The translations under genes and the position numbers were made by a program. A DNA stretch of 64,000 nt, from the IMG/VR virus record IMGVR_UViG_3300007510_001324, positions 1 through 64,000 of that record, one strand, 5' to 3'. The notes beneath the pieces are model-generated. The model made no database searches, was not told the DNA's origin, and was given only the letters and a program-made list of their open reading frames with translations. How positions within the stretch are numbered: position 1 is the stretch's first letter; each line of letters begins with the position of its first letter. This DNA is from a virus. Below are positions 34,356 to 45,222 of the stretch, one piece after another.

Positions 34356-35572
34356 TATATAATGTCTCCCGGTAATTCTACTCTTTCTAATTCCATTTCC
34401 AGGCCAGACAATACTGCATCAAGAATAGCTTCAGATAAATATACAGAGCTTACATCATACTCTTGAACTCCAAGTCTTACCATATTATCTTCCCATATAA
34501 TTTCTTTAGTTGCGCTGCTTAAGCCTCTTTCTGTGGTAGAAGCGAACCACACAGGCGATAGACCTGACATATGTACACCGGATGGGTTAAAATTATCGTA
34601 TAAAAGCTCTTGTAGCCCGGCCGTACAGTAATAACTATCTTCCGCGTAGACTCCTAAATACATATCATCTGTTACTTCTTGTAAAAAGACACTAGGTACA
34701 GGAAAATCATATACTCCACTTACAGTATACGGGTCGCTACCGGTCTTTCCCATCATTATCACTGACTTATTATAAGGAGCCCAATGCTGCCACTGTTTGC
34801 AACCGTTAAAGTCTATTTTATTATAATTTTCTAATTGTCCGCGGTCATAATTTAGATCTCGTATCATTAGAGTATCACCGGCTCCTACAATTCCTACATT
34901 CTGCACATTAGGGTAATTATTTATTAGAACTTTATTTATCCCGCCGGTAGAAGTAGCTGCTTGTACATTTTGTGATACCAATAGTCTATCATATAATTCT
35001 GCATTTGTTTCTTTATCAACCCCTCCAGTTATGGCTACAATATTAGTTACAGCTTGATAACTAGTTGTCCTGTCTACCCATTCAGTTATTTCTCCAGCAT
35101 CTACCCTATAAACATCCCCCATCTCTTCTGCTTCTACTGGTATATCATTGGAACTATAATAAGGATATCTTTCCAACCCCATAGCATCTGCGGTTACATA
35201 TCGAGTTTTTGTAGCTTTATATATTAAACCACTTTTTGATTTAAACCTGCTTCCAACTGGTATAGTTATATTCTTTTTACTAGAAAAGTATATTCTAACA
35301 TTACCGGTTGCTTTAGTACCGGATTCCCTTTCAATAAAGAAATTTGAAGCTATAATATCCAGGTCATCCTCTGATAACCCAGAAGAATTTATCATTGCTT
35401 TTTGTATGTTAGCTTCATGTACTGCTTCATAGGGTTCTAGCATAGAAGCAATTGGGAAAACCACAAGATCGTTTATAGCAGATCCATCTCGTAAATCTAA
35501 GCTAGGGTCTAATTGTCTAAGCTTTAGTTTTAATTTCTCTGTAAGCTGCGTTAATGTTGATAAATAAGACAT
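34355..35572 (-). CDS. Baseplate wedge protein (baseplate J/gp6-like)
   Basis: 405 residues. The pattern is that of baseplate J proteins: an N-terminal helix pair (DPSLDLRDGSAINDLVVFPIASM), a beta domain (GNVRIYFSSKKNITIPVGSRF), and the ITGGVDKETNAELYDRLL-like signature before a helix. These build the baseplate ring that triggers sheath contraction. Order with the gp25-like gene next door supports the call. Confidence 0.88.
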   Translation of the reverse strand: MSYLSTLTQLTEKLKLKLRQLDPSLDLRDGSAINDLVVFPIASMLEPYEAVHEANIQKAMINSSGLSEDDLDIIASNFFIERESGTKATGNVRIYFSSKKNITIPVGSRFKSKSGLIYKATKTRYVTADAMGLERYPYYSSNDIPVEAEEMGDVYRVDAGEITEWVDRTTSYQAVTNIVAITGGVDKETNAELYDRLLVSQNVQAATSTGGINKVLINNYPNVQNVGIVGAGDTLMIRDLNYDRGQLENYNKIDFNGCKQWQHWAPYNKSVIMMGKTGSDPYTVSGVYDFPVPSVFLQEVTDDMYLGVYAEDSYYCTAGLQELLYDNFNPSGVHMSGLSPVWFASTTERGLSSATKEIIWEDNMVRLGVQEYDVSSVYLSEAILDAVLSGLEMELERVELPGDII

Positions 35573-35579
35573 CCAATCC

Positions 35580-36017
35580 TCAAATTGTTATGCTATACCT
35601 TAAATCATTCTTTGATGTTATAGCTAAAAAAATATGCCACGTTTGTGCTTCTTTTGAATAATTTATTTTTATTATTTCAATATTTTTTAGTTGTTGGCTA
35701 GTAGGCAATGATGGTATTTTAGCCTGTTCTGCTTTAATACTCTCAACAGCCTGTTTTACTGCTACCGCAATATCTGTTTTACTATCCTCTATACCGTCTA
35801 AGGTAAATCCTTTATTTATAAAAGAATTTAAATAAGTGCCTATTGATGGATTATAGCCATTAGTGCCCTTAGTATTCAAAAGAACCTTCACTATATATTG
35901 TAAAAAGGTTTCCTCATTAGTCAATGCTGATACGTTATTTTCATCCAACTTAAATTCGGCTCTATTTGTGGATGCATTTATATTTACTACCTTTATATCT
36001 CTATATCTTTGTCTCAT
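35580..36017 (-). CDS. gp25-like baseplate wedge protein
   Basis: 145 residues. The core ETFLQYIVKVLLNTKGTNGYNPSIGTYLNSFINKG matches the length and layout of GPW/gp25-type wedge proteins, which use an iL-T-xGeR-x-P-xfG motif in the same position. It sits seven bases before the baseplate-J gene. It overlaps the upstream gene by four bases. Confidence 0.75.
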   Translation of the reverse strand: MRQRYRDIKVVNINASTNRAEFKLDENNVSALTNEETFLQYIVKVLLNTKGTNGYNPSIGTYLNSFINKGFTLDGIEDSKTDIAVAVKQAVESIKAEQAKIPSLPTSQQLKNIEIIKINYSKEAQTWHIFLAITSKNDLRYSITI

Positions 36018-37942
36018 ACTAATCTCCTATGATCCTCTTCGCCATATTTAGGGGGGTCATCAGGATCGTGCATAGGGCCTTCGTTTGGTGATATATCCTT
36101 TAGAGGAGATTCTAAAATCATTTCATAAAATTGTTGAAAGAATTTATTATCCCTCAAAGTACGTTCATTAGCTTCTTGTTGTACTTGTTCTTCTGTTTCT
36201 AGAGCGCTTGGTAAAGTACCAGTGTCTGCGCTAGCTTTTGTACTTCCATTATCTTGAAAACAGTTTATCACATTACTAGCAGTGCTAGCCACCAACATGT
36301 TCAACCCGCTGGTAATTGATGCAGCATCACTAGCCAGCGATAGAGAAGCATTCATAGTGGATGTTACAGCAGAGGCCATCATTCCTGTTTTTATAATACT
36401 TGAAGATGCAGAAAAGTCTATGCTATCAAGATATTCTGTAACATGCAGAATGAAATTCTCTGCATCACTGATGATGTCTTCTGGTATACTTTCTAAAAAT
36501 GTATTTGTTTTTGTAAGTAGACGTCCATCTTCTATAATAGCATTGTTTAATTGTACTAAAATATTGCCAGTTAGATCTTTTAATCTTTGTCTATTACTAC
36601 TGTTTGTAAACCCAGTAATTAATCTCAGAGCTTCTGTGCAAAATAGACCTATAGATCCAGCCACACCTTCTAATGATTCTTGATAAATATAGTCATCGTT
36701 CTCATCTACTCTGCTTAACCAAGCTATTAAATCATTAAAAGCTTCGGTTTGTAAAGCTTCTTCCCGTTCTTGGTCTATTAGTAAATTTACGGAGCTATCA
36801 TTTCGTAGCTTTGTCTCTATATCTACCAGATCCCAGATCCACTCAGTTTTTTTCCACCCCAATCTAAAATCATTAACACTGCCTCCCGATAATTCTGCAT
36901 CGGCTAGATAACCGCCTATATCACTGTGCGTTGCTCTTAATTTATTATATATATCTAGTAATCTGTTTAATGCTAGCTGGGAGGAGTTAGTTAAATTAGA
37001 ATAGTCAGTATCAAAATTTAATAAAGCGGTAGTAACTGCTTTTATAGCTAAACTAGTTGGTATAACCCCCACCTTTAGGGATTCTATAATACCCTCGAAA
37101 GAAATAATGTTTATAGCGCCAATGCCTTCGTAATCTAAAGTATAGGCATCTATTTGCAAATTTGGTAAAGTTGTTGGTAAATTATCTGCAATTATTTGTA
37201 AATCTGCTAACAGCCTATCGGCCACCACCTTAAAAATAGTGCCTATTGTATCTCTATAATTCTCAATAACATCATTTATCTGGTCTTCTATTTCTTCTGA
37301 ATTGGCACCATCTCTAAATATATTATCAAGTATAGCTCCTGCTTGCTCTGCTACCTCTGTATTGTAATGCAAGTAATTCAAAGCAACTACAACATTAGTG
37401 TGAGCAATGCTTATGTTGTTTTGTATGGCTATATAACCCGGCTCAGGTTGACCAAGTAAATTAGTAGCTGCGTTTAAATACTTTAAAGCTTGTGTTATGG
37501 CAGCGTATGCATCATCCAAATTATCTTCTAAGACATAAGCATAAAAGAGGCCTTCTAAAATATTAAATATATCTTCTAAGGCTGCGTATATATTACGAGT
37601 AGCAATTCTTCTTGCTTCTAAGTTATCTTTAAGTGTTTGTGCCAATCTTTTTTTAAGTGCTAAATCAAACCCGACAGTTATGGCTGGTCCTATAGTGGTA
37701 GCTGTATCTACTATTTCGTTTATTATATCTTGACCATCTGCTACTCTATCTCTAACTACATGAATCAAAGATTGGGTAACTCCCAGAATAACGTTTGCCA
37801 AAGGACCAATGGCTATATTATTAAGTAAGTTCATAATGCCAGCGTTGGTGTTCACTGAGCTAAAATTAGACGAATTTATATCACCGCCAAGGTGTTCTTT
37901 TTGTTTTTCTATTTCATCTCTTATAGAGTCAAAGCAACCCAT
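36014..37942 (-). CDS. Long helical tail/baseplate protein, unknown family
   Basis: 642 residues, almost wholly helical with many leucine/isoleucine heptads and Asn/Asp-rich turns. No recognised domain. It is located between the sigma factor gene and the gp25-like wedge gene, and it overlaps both. A hub, wedge or assembly chaperone role is possible by position. Confidence 0.6.
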   Translation of the reverse strand: MGCFDSIRDEIEKQKEHLGGDINSSNFSSVNTNAGIMNLLNNIAIGPLANVILGVTQSLIHVVRDRVADGQDIINEIVDTATTIGPAITVGFDLALKKRLAQTLKDNLEARRIATRNIYAALEDIFNILEGLFYAYVLEDNLDDAYAAITQALKYLNAATNLLGQPEPGYIAIQNNISIAHTNVVVALNYLHYNTEVAEQAGAILDNIFRDGANSEEIEDQINDVIENYRDTIGTIFKVVADRLLADLQIIADNLPTTLPNLQIDAYTLDYEGIGAINIISFEGIIESLKVGVIPTSLAIKAVTTALLNFDTDYSNLTNSSQLALNRLLDIYNKLRATHSDIGGYLADAELSGGSVNDFRLGWKKTEWIWDLVDIETKLRNDSSVNLLIDQEREEALQTEAFNDLIAWLSRVDENDDYIYQESLEGVAGSIGLFCTEALRLITGFTNSSNRQRLKDLTGNILVQLNNAIIEDGRLLTKTNTFLESIPEDIISDAENFILHVTEYLDSIDFSASSSIIKTGMMASAVTSTMNASLSLASDAASITSGLNMLVASTASNVINCFQDNGSTKASADTGTLPSALETEEQVQQEANERTLRDNKFFQQFYEMILESPLKDISPNEGPMHDPDDPPKYGEEDHRRLV

Positions 37943-38673
37943 TAAAATTTCCTATGAGCTTGTATTTGTTCGGCAATAATAGCTCTACGTTTTCTGATAT
38001 ATGATTCTGATTTGTTAAGCTTTTTGGCTATCTCTTTTACCTTAAGTGGCTGTCTACCACCAATACCAAAAGAGTATTCTATTATTTTTTTATCTTCCAT
38101 AGACGCGCTGTGATACACGAAGCTAATATAATCTTTTAGCTTATCTGTCTCGTAAAGTTTACTATCAAAGAACGCGGAAGAGTCATCTTCTTCTCCTGAC
38201 TCTTGTACAATGGTTAAATCCTTACGAAGCTCCATCTGCATACGCTCTGTTTCGGCCAAAGACCACCCTAGATCGGCCGATAACTCAGCTAGGCTAGGTT
38301 CTCTACCTAATTTATTTTCTAAGAGCCTGTAGGTGTTATTGTACTTTGTTATCAGAATACCGCGATGCTCTGGAATCTTGCCAACGTTCTGATATTCAAT
38401 TACAAAGCGTTGCATATGTCTCATGTTATTTACAACATGTGTATTTAAACCAGCCTTACTGGGGTCGTAAGTATGAAAACTATCGTATGCTAATTTACGA
38501 GCCTGCGTTTCCAGGGCAACCCTAGGTAAGCCCGATGTGGAGTATTTAGATACTTGTTGTTGTATTAGTGGGTCCATACTGGTCAATAAACTTGGAAGTG
38601 CTTTATTATCCCCAGTTTTCCAAGCTTCCCACATTTTCATTTCTTCTTGCTTACGCTCTTGTAATGTTGGCAT
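37942..38673 (-). CDS. Phage RNA polymerase sigma factor (sigma70 family)
   Basis: 243 residues. The N-terminus contains a region-2-like stretch (AYDSFHTYDPSKAGLNTHVVNNMRHMQ), the middle a region-3-like block (REPSLAELSADLGWSLAETERMQ), and the C-terminus a region-4 helix-turn-helix (PLKVKEIAKKLNKSESYIRKRRAII). It could direct the fused phage polymerase, or host polymerase, to phage promoters. Placement inside the tail operon would couple its synthesis to the late genes. It lacks region 1.1. Which promoters it reads is unknown. Confidence 0.88.
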   Translation of the reverse strand: MPTLQERKQEEMKMWEAWKTGDNKALPSLLTSMDPLIQQQVSKYSTSGLPRVALETQARKLAYDSFHTYDPSKAGLNTHVVNNMRHMQRFVIEYQNVGKIPEHRGILITKYNNTYRLLENKLGREPSLAELSADLGWSLAETERMQMELRKDLTIVQESGEEDDSSAFFDSKLYETDKLKDYISFVYHSASMEDKKIIEYSFGIGGRQPLKVKEIAKKLNKSESYIRKRRAIIAEQIQAHRKF

Positions 38674-38674
38674 A

Positions 38675-39739
38675 TTATGTACTTTGTTCGTTTAGTTTTA
38701 TTTGTAACCCGTTATTATCATTTGATAATTTAAATATCTCTACTTCTACCTCTGCACGGAATGTCTCTAGTTCTGTTATTTTTACATCAATGTCTTCTAT
38801 TTCCGAATTTTTGACTAATACATCGTTGCCATAAGTAGGGGTGTTCATATCTAATCCCCTTATTTCCGCTAGCAGTTCATCTCTGTCTTCTTTTAATGTA
38901 ATTAACTGATTAGCTATAATATTAATAAAATTATCAATGGTAGTAGTATTAACTATAGTGTAGTCTGTTATACGAGAAATTTCGTCCAACCTGGTAAGTT
39001 CCATTATGCTTCCAAGCTGTAAAATCATCAGAACATCCTCACTAAGATATGGCTTATAATAATAAGAATAGGATTCCTTAGTAACATGGTCTGTAATTAT
39101 CATAGACATATTAAAAATACGATGCGCTGGAGTAGCGCTACTTTTATTTAAAGTAAAAGACACTGGATACCCATACATTATATCATTACCAAAAACTAAC
39201 AATGCTATTCTGCCACTTTCCGCAAGTTTACTTCCTCTAAGATGTGTATTCCAAAATTCCTTGAACCCACCAACCCACTCTTTACTCTGGTTTCGCATTT
39301 GTGTGAAATCGCTATTATCTTCATAGTCAAAACGCTGTTTTAAATTGGCAGGTTTTGCCTCTAATAAAACTCCGGTTATATTGTATACCTTTGTTTTTTC
39401 GTCGAAAAAGTACAAAGATGGTGCACCAAATGTTTCCAGTATCTGTACTTTCTCTTGTCGCACTTCCCTAAAAGCTGTTAATAAAAACTGATTTGTGCCA
39501 AAAATAGATGGAATAGCATCTTTTCCGGCGTTTGGGTTTGGCGTTGTTAATAGCATAGCGCTTTGTTGTTTAAAATCAATACCAATGTTTTTGGTTTCGT
39601 ACTTATTTACTATATTAGATCGCCCTGTTACCCCACGGCTACCAGCAGAATCTAAATACGCAACCGCATTGGGAGCATTAAGTAGGATATCGCCGCCTGT
39701 CCCTGTATTATTTATAACGGTAGCATAATCAATTGCCAT
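38675..39739 (-). CDS. Putative tail structural protein
   Basis: 354 residues with a beta-rich core (VRQEKVQILETFGAPSLYFFDEKTKVYNITGVLLEA) and a C-terminal coiled coil (ELLAEIRGLD, then DVKITELETFRAEVEVEI). No named family, but the layout resembles baseplate or tail-tube-associated proteins of large myophages. Ends two bases before the sigma-factor start and overlaps its upstream gene by one base. Confidence 0.65.
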   Translation of the reverse strand: MAIDYATVINNTGTGGDILLNAPNAVAYLDSAGSRGVTGRSNIVNKYETKNIGIDFKQQSAMLLTTPNPNAGKDAIPSIFGTNQFLLTAFREVRQEKVQILETFGAPSLYFFDEKTKVYNITGVLLEAKPANLKQRFDYEDNSDFTQMRNQSKEWVGGFKEFWNTHLRGSKLAESGRIALLVFGNDIMYGYPVSFTLNKSSATPAHRIFNMSMIITDHVTKESYSYYYKPYLSEDVLMILQLGSIMELTRLDEISRITDYTIVNTTTIDNFINIIANQLITLKEDRDELLAEIRGLDMNTPTYGNDVLVKNSEIEDIDVKITELETFRAEVEVEIFKLSNDNNGLQIKLNEQST

Positions 39740-42015
39740 TATCCTAACTCCACATTATTAGATATCATTATTTCTTGCACGACTTCTTGTCGCTCTTTCA
39801 CAAACAGTTTCCTGGTACCTTTGCCTTCGGGGTCATCTATTATTGCATCCCATAGCTCACTCTCTTCGAATTCTTTACCAGCTAAATCTTTTATAGAGTG
39901 CGTGTTGTTTTCATGGTCTAAGGAAACAGCGCTGTCAGCCCCTAAAAACTTCCACGTCTCTGATTCACTTGGTATATTTCTTGATGTATTTATATTTATA
40001 AATTGTCTACGCTCCCTGTCATTACTATTCTTTAGAATAGCTTTTAAATGTAAAATAGCGCTATAAGTTATATTGGAAACTCCAAGATAACTACTATTGG
40101 TTATGCCAGGAGTAGCAAATTCATATATACTTCCATCTTTGTCCGAATCGTCATAAGCCATTATTTCATTATATAGTTCAGTACCTATTTTAGCTGGCAT
40201 ATAGCTAGAGTCATAAAAATAGTCAAAGTGTGGTAATAAATCCCGCAGGGCTCTAGATTCGTATGTGGTGTCAAGTTCAGTTTGCTCGTCTATAATTCTA
40301 ACTTTATCCAAAGTTAAATCTTGCGTGGCATTTCCATTAGCATCTATTGTGGATGTAATACCCGTGACCAGTCCCACCAATGATGATAGTTTTTCTTCAC
40401 CTATTACAAGAGAAGGAAAGCCAACCAATCTATTAGGATTATAACTCGTGGATACAGCTGCGCGTCTTGCACTAAATTTTGCATTATAAAATCTAGCCTC
40501 TAGAACCTTTACCATGTATTCTTCTATTTCTTCTGTGGATAGTAAGCCACGCTCATGGTATTCTTCTTTACTTTTGCCTTTTTTATTTAATTTATCTAAA
40601 AATGGACTGTGAACGCCTTCCGCTTCTACAAAAAAGAAATCATCTTGGTTGCCTTCCGGGTCTGTAGGAAATACAGCGCCAACAAATGCCAGCTCTACAG
40701 AAGACGGGTACCCGGTTTTAACAGCGCGCATACCAGACAATAGCTCTCTATAACTAAGACCTGCTGCAGGGTAAGAAACAGTTTTTGATTCTTCCTGTGG
40801 AAAATGAGCTGCCCAAGCACCAATAGACTTATATTCGAAATATTCTTCTTCAAGCCATATATTAGGTTTTATTTCTTCATCAACCCAAATCTTTGGAACC
40901 ATAAACATGAAGTCAGCTATTGCCGGGTCAGTTCCTCGTTTTAATATTTGTGGAGCCAATGTAGCAGACATTCTAGTTGGTTCATTTTCAAAATTTCTAG
41001 AAAAACTTAGAGTAGAAATATCGTCCGGATAAATTACATTGCATTTTATAGGCAGTGCATAACTGAGGTCAGGTTTTAGTATAATATTTTTAAATTTATT
41101 TCCATTTTCATATGAAATTGGCGCACCTATTTCCGCGATGCTATATAAGAAGTAGTCTAATATCCCTTGCAAAACAGTGCTAAAACTATTGACACCCGCT
41201 AAACTTCTAAGGTGTCCTCGGAATGGACTATTATTGAAAGTTATCAGTCTAGTAAAGATTTCATCGGCGTTACTATTTTTTATAGTATAGACTCGTTCCC
41301 ATAATTTAGATCTCTTGTTTAAAATATTATAGTATGGGTTAGAAGATACGACAAAATCATTTAAATTTCTAAACAAGGCTTCTAATAAATTTGGAACTGT
41401 ATAATTGTATGGTCCTAGTATTTCATTGCCGTCTGAATCATATTCTCTAGTTATTGCCAGGTCTAAAAGCTTGTTATAAACTAAGTCAAAAAATGAATTT
41501 TTCTGTGCCCGTTTAGTAAAATGCCAACCCTGAGCAACATAGTCCGGAACTGAGGATTCTCCTCCGTGCGGTTGTTCGTCTTTGTCTAAATTCTGTGCTT
41601 CGGCTTTTTGGAAAAATAGATCTTCGTTCTTACTGCTGGGAACTTCTGGCAAACCTCGTATTAGATAAAAATCCGTCATCTCGCGACGATTCTCTCCCCC
41701 AAAGCCCGCTACCCCCATTACAAAATCTCTCCAGTTTGTAGTAAACCCGACGAAGTTAGCGTTTACACTTCTACTACCTGTCGTTTTTTGAAAACCTACA
41801 GAAGTTAATTCCCCTGTATATATTAGCCTATAAGCACCGTTATGATAATAAAAAACGTGACACACTGTTTTAGGTAATAAATTTAAAAAACGATCGTTAG
41901 TTGAAAAGTTAATGGAACACGTAGGCGGAGCATTTTCTCTTTCTACTATTTGTACTCTGGTAAAAGGAACTTGTATTCCTTCTAAATAAACTTTTGCTTT
42001 TACTAATTTACTCAT
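39739..42015 (-). CDS. Putative baseplate hub protein (gp27-like)
   Basis: 758 residues. The N-terminal 100 residues (VYLEGIQVPFTRVQIVERENAPPTC, then LIYTGELTSVGF) follow the pattern of hub proteins of the gp27/late-control D type, and the chain is long and beta-rich. It lies directly downstream of the tape-measure gene, where tail-tip proteins are usually coded. Other tail-tip roles are possible. Confidence 0.6.
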   Translation of the reverse strand: MSKLVKAKVYLEGIQVPFTRVQIVERENAPPTCSINFSTNDRFLNLLPKTVCHVFYYHNGAYRLIYTGELTSVGFQKTTGSRSVNANFVGFTTNWRDFVMGVAGFGGENRREMTDFYLIRGLPEVPSSKNEDLFFQKAEAQNLDKDEQPHGGESSVPDYVAQGWHFTKRAQKNSFFDLVYNKLLDLAITREYDSDGNEILGPYNYTVPNLLEALFRNLNDFVVSSNPYYNILNKRSKLWERVYTIKNSNADEIFTRLITFNNSPFRGHLRSLAGVNSFSTVLQGILDYFLYSIAEIGAPISYENGNKFKNIILKPDLSYALPIKCNVIYPDDISTLSFSRNFENEPTRMSATLAPQILKRGTDPAIADFMFMVPKIWVDEEIKPNIWLEEEYFEYKSIGAWAAHFPQEESKTVSYPAAGLSYRELLSGMRAVKTGYPSSVELAFVGAVFPTDPEGNQDDFFFVEAEGVHSPFLDKLNKKGKSKEEYHERGLLSTEEIEEYMVKVLEARFYNAKFSARRAAVSTSYNPNRLVGFPSLVIGEEKLSSLVGLVTGITSTIDANGNATQDLTLDKVRIIDEQTELDTTYESRALRDLLPHFDYFYDSSYMPAKIGTELYNEIMAYDDSDKDGSIYEFATPGITNSSYLGVSNITYSAILHLKAILKNSNDRERRQFININTSRNIPSESETWKFLGADSAVSLDHENNTHSIKDLAGKEFEESELWDAIIDDPEGKGTRKLFVKERQEVVQEIMISNNVELG

Positions 42016-45000
42016 AATGTGGATAATGTGGCAATCTGGTATTTAAAACTTCATGTATTCTTTGTAGAGTGAATTGCTGCATAATATTTGAATCTAGTGT
42101 TTTTCTTGGGGTATCACCTTCGCTCAAATACTCCTTCATCTCTTCTTCTGTAGTAATTTTAGGATCTACATTATGTATGAAGGTAGAAGTACTATTCATC
42201 ATGGCATATAATGCTTTGGTATCTGCCTCTACCCCTGCCGCCAATTCTCTCTGCTCTGAACTAGCTGCTGCAGAAAAGGCATGACTAGCCGCCGCTTCCT
42301 GGTCTTCAAGGCTATATCCGCTATTTCTGGTAGAAATTTGTGCCCGCACGCCTTCGCGTAGATAAGGATTAGCCATAACGCCGGCTTCTCTAACTAGGAA
42401 TGTTCCTAATTGTGGGCCTAATCCAGCTTCATCTGCTAATTCTGAAGCCTTTGATATCGCTCCCGTAAGATCTAACATTTCATCCATTCCCCCACTTACG
42501 GCAGCTCCTAGAGCGCCTCGCACGCCGGTAGCTTGTAATATACCTCTAAGCCGCGCATTCACACCGCCTACATGTTCATCGTAAGAGCTAACCATCCCTC
42601 GCATAACGCCACTACTAAGGGATCCTTTTCTAAGGTTAGATAACGCTGAGCCGGCAGTCATTATAAGATTATTATTGCGAGCTCTTTCCCTGTCCTCCAT
42701 TGTTCCTACTTGCATAGCTGTATATCTATTGCGTAGCTCGCCATAATCTTCATCCCAATCCTCTACACTAATGTTTTCGGTGTCTCTAAGTTCTTCAAAA
42801 ATTCTATCCATTTCTACATCTTTTAATGTATATTTATCCCCATAAACGGATTCAATTGCTTTAAAGAATTTTCTTTGCGAAAACCAAGACCAATCTCCGG
42901 AGGTGCCGGCGAGTCCGCCGCCACCAAATAATCTTTTACCTTCAGCATTTACCCGGCCTACTATGCCCTCGTATTCTTCTTCATAATCTTCTATAGTATT
43001 CCCAATACCTTTTAAAGGTCTCCAATAGTCTGGAGTAAATTCTCTGCGTCCCGCTAAACCGCGCGCTGTATCACTTCCGTTGTCCCCTGCATAATATAGT
43101 TCGCTTGCTGCTTCTGCCACCGTCATATTATTTCCTCTTATTCTAGCCCACTTTTGGGAGGCAGCGGAAAATGTCATGCCAGATAGCCCAGCCCCGCTTA
43201 TCTGTTTTAATAAATCTAAATCCATTTCACCAGTATATTCCTGCTGGACTCCGGCTGCTACCTCTTCAAATAAATCTATTTGAGATTCATAAGCTTCAGC
43301 GCTGTCAAAATGCTCATGCCTTAAAGCCCCGCGGGCAATAGCACGGCCCATCCATTTTGTGGCATTTCTGTTCATAGCATGAGTCTGTGCCACTTCTCGC
43401 TGACTGGCATTTAGGCGATAGCTGGATGTCCATGAAATATCTTTTCTATACCCATAATCACTAGAACCTCTAACACTACCAACAGTCGAAAGCATATCCG
43501 CAAGTTCTCCCGCGGCTGCCGCGTTATCCCAATCTTCAAGTTGGTCTAGAGCATAGTCCGGAAGTCGTATAGCCTCGTCCCTGCCAATAAGTCTGTTACT
43601 TATTCTTCCAGTTCCACCAACAAAAGAAGAAACATCAGCTAAAATACCCTCCCCAGCAGCTTCCCAATCTGAACGAATCGGATCAGCAATTTCTCCCCAA
43701 AGATCTGATAGGAAACCAACAACAGCTCCAGTAGCTCTTTCTGTATTAAGTGCTAATCTAGATGTTCTACTATGCGAAGTTGAAGGAGCATATCTAGCAG
43801 CTCTATCAGCAGATGCAGCATAATCATAAGAATCCATGCCCATTTTTAGAGCAGCCTCTGCAGCCGATTGATAAGTATATCCTGCATAATTTACGAACCA
43901 ACCCCTAAGTGCAGCATTGGATATCGACTGATTTTGATCTAACATAAGATCCTCTCTGGCACGATCAACACTCATGCGACCTTCTAGTTGATCCATAACT
44001 AGTGGGTTCATAGCTCCTATTAATTCGCGCTGTAAGCCAGTAAAGGTTGCTCTGGACAGAGGATCTGTAAATGTCGGACTACCCGCTTCCATTATTCCCG
44101 CAAAACTCATATTAGCCATTTGGCTTGTATTTAAACCACCGGCAACCATAGCAGCCATAGCCATTTGGCCCATATCACTTTGCATGAAATTCATACCTTG
44201 GCGAACATTGCCTGCTGCCATAGCCTCAACCCCGCCGCCCATAGCTATTATTCTTTGGTCAGCAGAGCCTAAACTATTATATAAAGCCTGGCTATGAATC
44301 ATAGAAGTTACACCAGCACCAAAAGCATTGGATGCCGATATTCCTGCGTTAGCCATTATGCCGCCAGCTGATAAACCTGCTTGAGCTAGTTGAGTAGATT
44401 CAAACCCCATAGCAGCACCTACCTCTAGCACGCCCCTGGAAAGCGCTCCGTCTGTTAAATCACTAGCGTTTATGCCCATAGAATATGATTCGCCCATAAA
44501 CCCGAGAATCTCTTCCTTAGATGCACGTAATCTAGATTGTAATTGCTTGAGTGCTCCTATCTCATCTTTTACTTTTTGAACATATTGGTCAGCAGAAGTA
44601 ACATCATTAAAGGCACCGACACTAGTCAGTTCTCCCATTAGCTCGCCAAGACCTTCAACCCCTCCGGTTAACCTGCTAGTTTCGTAAGAACTACGTGCCC
44701 AACCCCTTAAATTGCTGGCAGCAGCTGTAGATTCCCCCCAATCCAGGCCTCCTCCTGCTATGCCTTTTGTGCTTTGGAATATATAATTAATACTATTTAA
44801 CTCATCCTGGTGAGCAGCTCCTATAGTATTGCCTATAAAAGATCCTATACCACGCCCTATGGTATCTCCTATACCGGCTCCTACTAAAGGAGCTACAAAG
44901 GCTCCTGGACCAGTAGCCGGTCCTAAAAATGATCCAACTCCTGCACCGGCTAAACCAAAGGCAGATCCAAACGCAGCTTCAAATGCAGTAGTTGCTCCAG

Positions 45001-45217
45001 CTGTGCTGGTATAGACGTCATTGTAACGTATGGAGTCTTTTGTTATACCGCCATAATACCCGGGCGCTTCCCGCGTCCTATCGCCAAAGGTTTCCGCGTA
45101 ATACACATGATGCGGTATACGATCTTGCATATGGAAATTTAAGGGACTGGAAGCTTCTTGCCCCATAGCAGATTGAATATATTCATTATCGTAAAAATTA
45201 AATGGAGATTTAGGCAT
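42008..45217 (-). CDS. Putative tail tape-measure protein
   Basis: 1,069 residues, mainly helical. Near residues 75-140 is a Gly/Ala/Pro-rich hydrophobic stretch (GLAGAGVGSFLGPATG, then GIGDTIGRGIGSFIGNTIGAA), as in tape-measure proteins whose segments insert in the host membrane. It follows two tail-assembly-chaperone frames, the standard order. At about 0.15 nm per residue it would set a tail near 160 nm. Identity rests on order, size and composition rather than on a domain. Confidence 0.7.
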   Translation of the reverse strand: MPKSPFNFYDNEYIQSAMGQEASSPLNFHMQDRIPHHVYYAETFGDRTREAPGYYGGITKDSIRYNDVYTSTAGATTAFEAAFGSAFGLAGAGVGSFLGPATGPGAFVAPLVGAGIGDTIGRGIGSFIGNTIGAAHQDELNSINYIFQSTKGIAGGGLDWGESTAAASNLRGWARSSYETSRLTGGVEGLGELMGELTSVGAFNDVTSADQYVQKVKDEIGALKQLQSRLRASKEEILGFMGESYSMGINASDLTDGALSRGVLEVGAAMGFESTQLAQAGLSAGGIMANAGISASNAFGAGVTSMIHSQALYNSLGSADQRIIAMGGGVEAMAAGNVRQGMNFMQSDMGQMAMAAMVAGGLNTSQMANMSFAGIMEAGSPTFTDPLSRATFTGLQRELIGAMNPLVMDQLEGRMSVDRAREDLMLDQNQSISNAALRGWFVNYAGYTYQSAAEAALKMGMDSYDYAASADRAARYAPSTSHSRTSRLALNTERATGAVVGFLSDLWGEIADPIRSDWEAAGEGILADVSSFVGGTGRISNRLIGRDEAIRLPDYALDQLEDWDNAAAAGELADMLSTVGSVRGSSDYGYRKDISWTSSYRLNASQREVAQTHAMNRNATKWMGRAIARGALRHEHFDSAEAYESQIDLFEEVAAGVQQEYTGEMDLDLLKQISGAGLSGMTFSAASQKWARIRGNNMTVAEAASELYYAGDNGSDTARGLAGRREFTPDYWRPLKGIGNTIEDYEEEYEGIVGRVNAEGKRLFGGGGLAGTSGDWSWFSQRKFFKAIESVYGDKYTLKDVEMDRIFEELRDTENISVEDWDEDYGELRNRYTAMQVGTMEDRERARNNNLIMTAGSALSNLRKGSLSSGVMRGMVSSYDEHVGGVNARLRGILQATGVRGALGAAVSGGMDEMLDLTGAISKASELADEAGLGPQLGTFLVREAGVMANPYLREGVRAQISTRNSGYSLEDQEAAASHAFSAAASSEQRELAAGVEADTKALYAMMNSTSTFIHNVDPKITTEEEMKEYLSEGDTPRKTLDSNIMQQFTLQRIHEVLNTRLPHYPHYE

Positions 45218-45222
45218 AGTAC

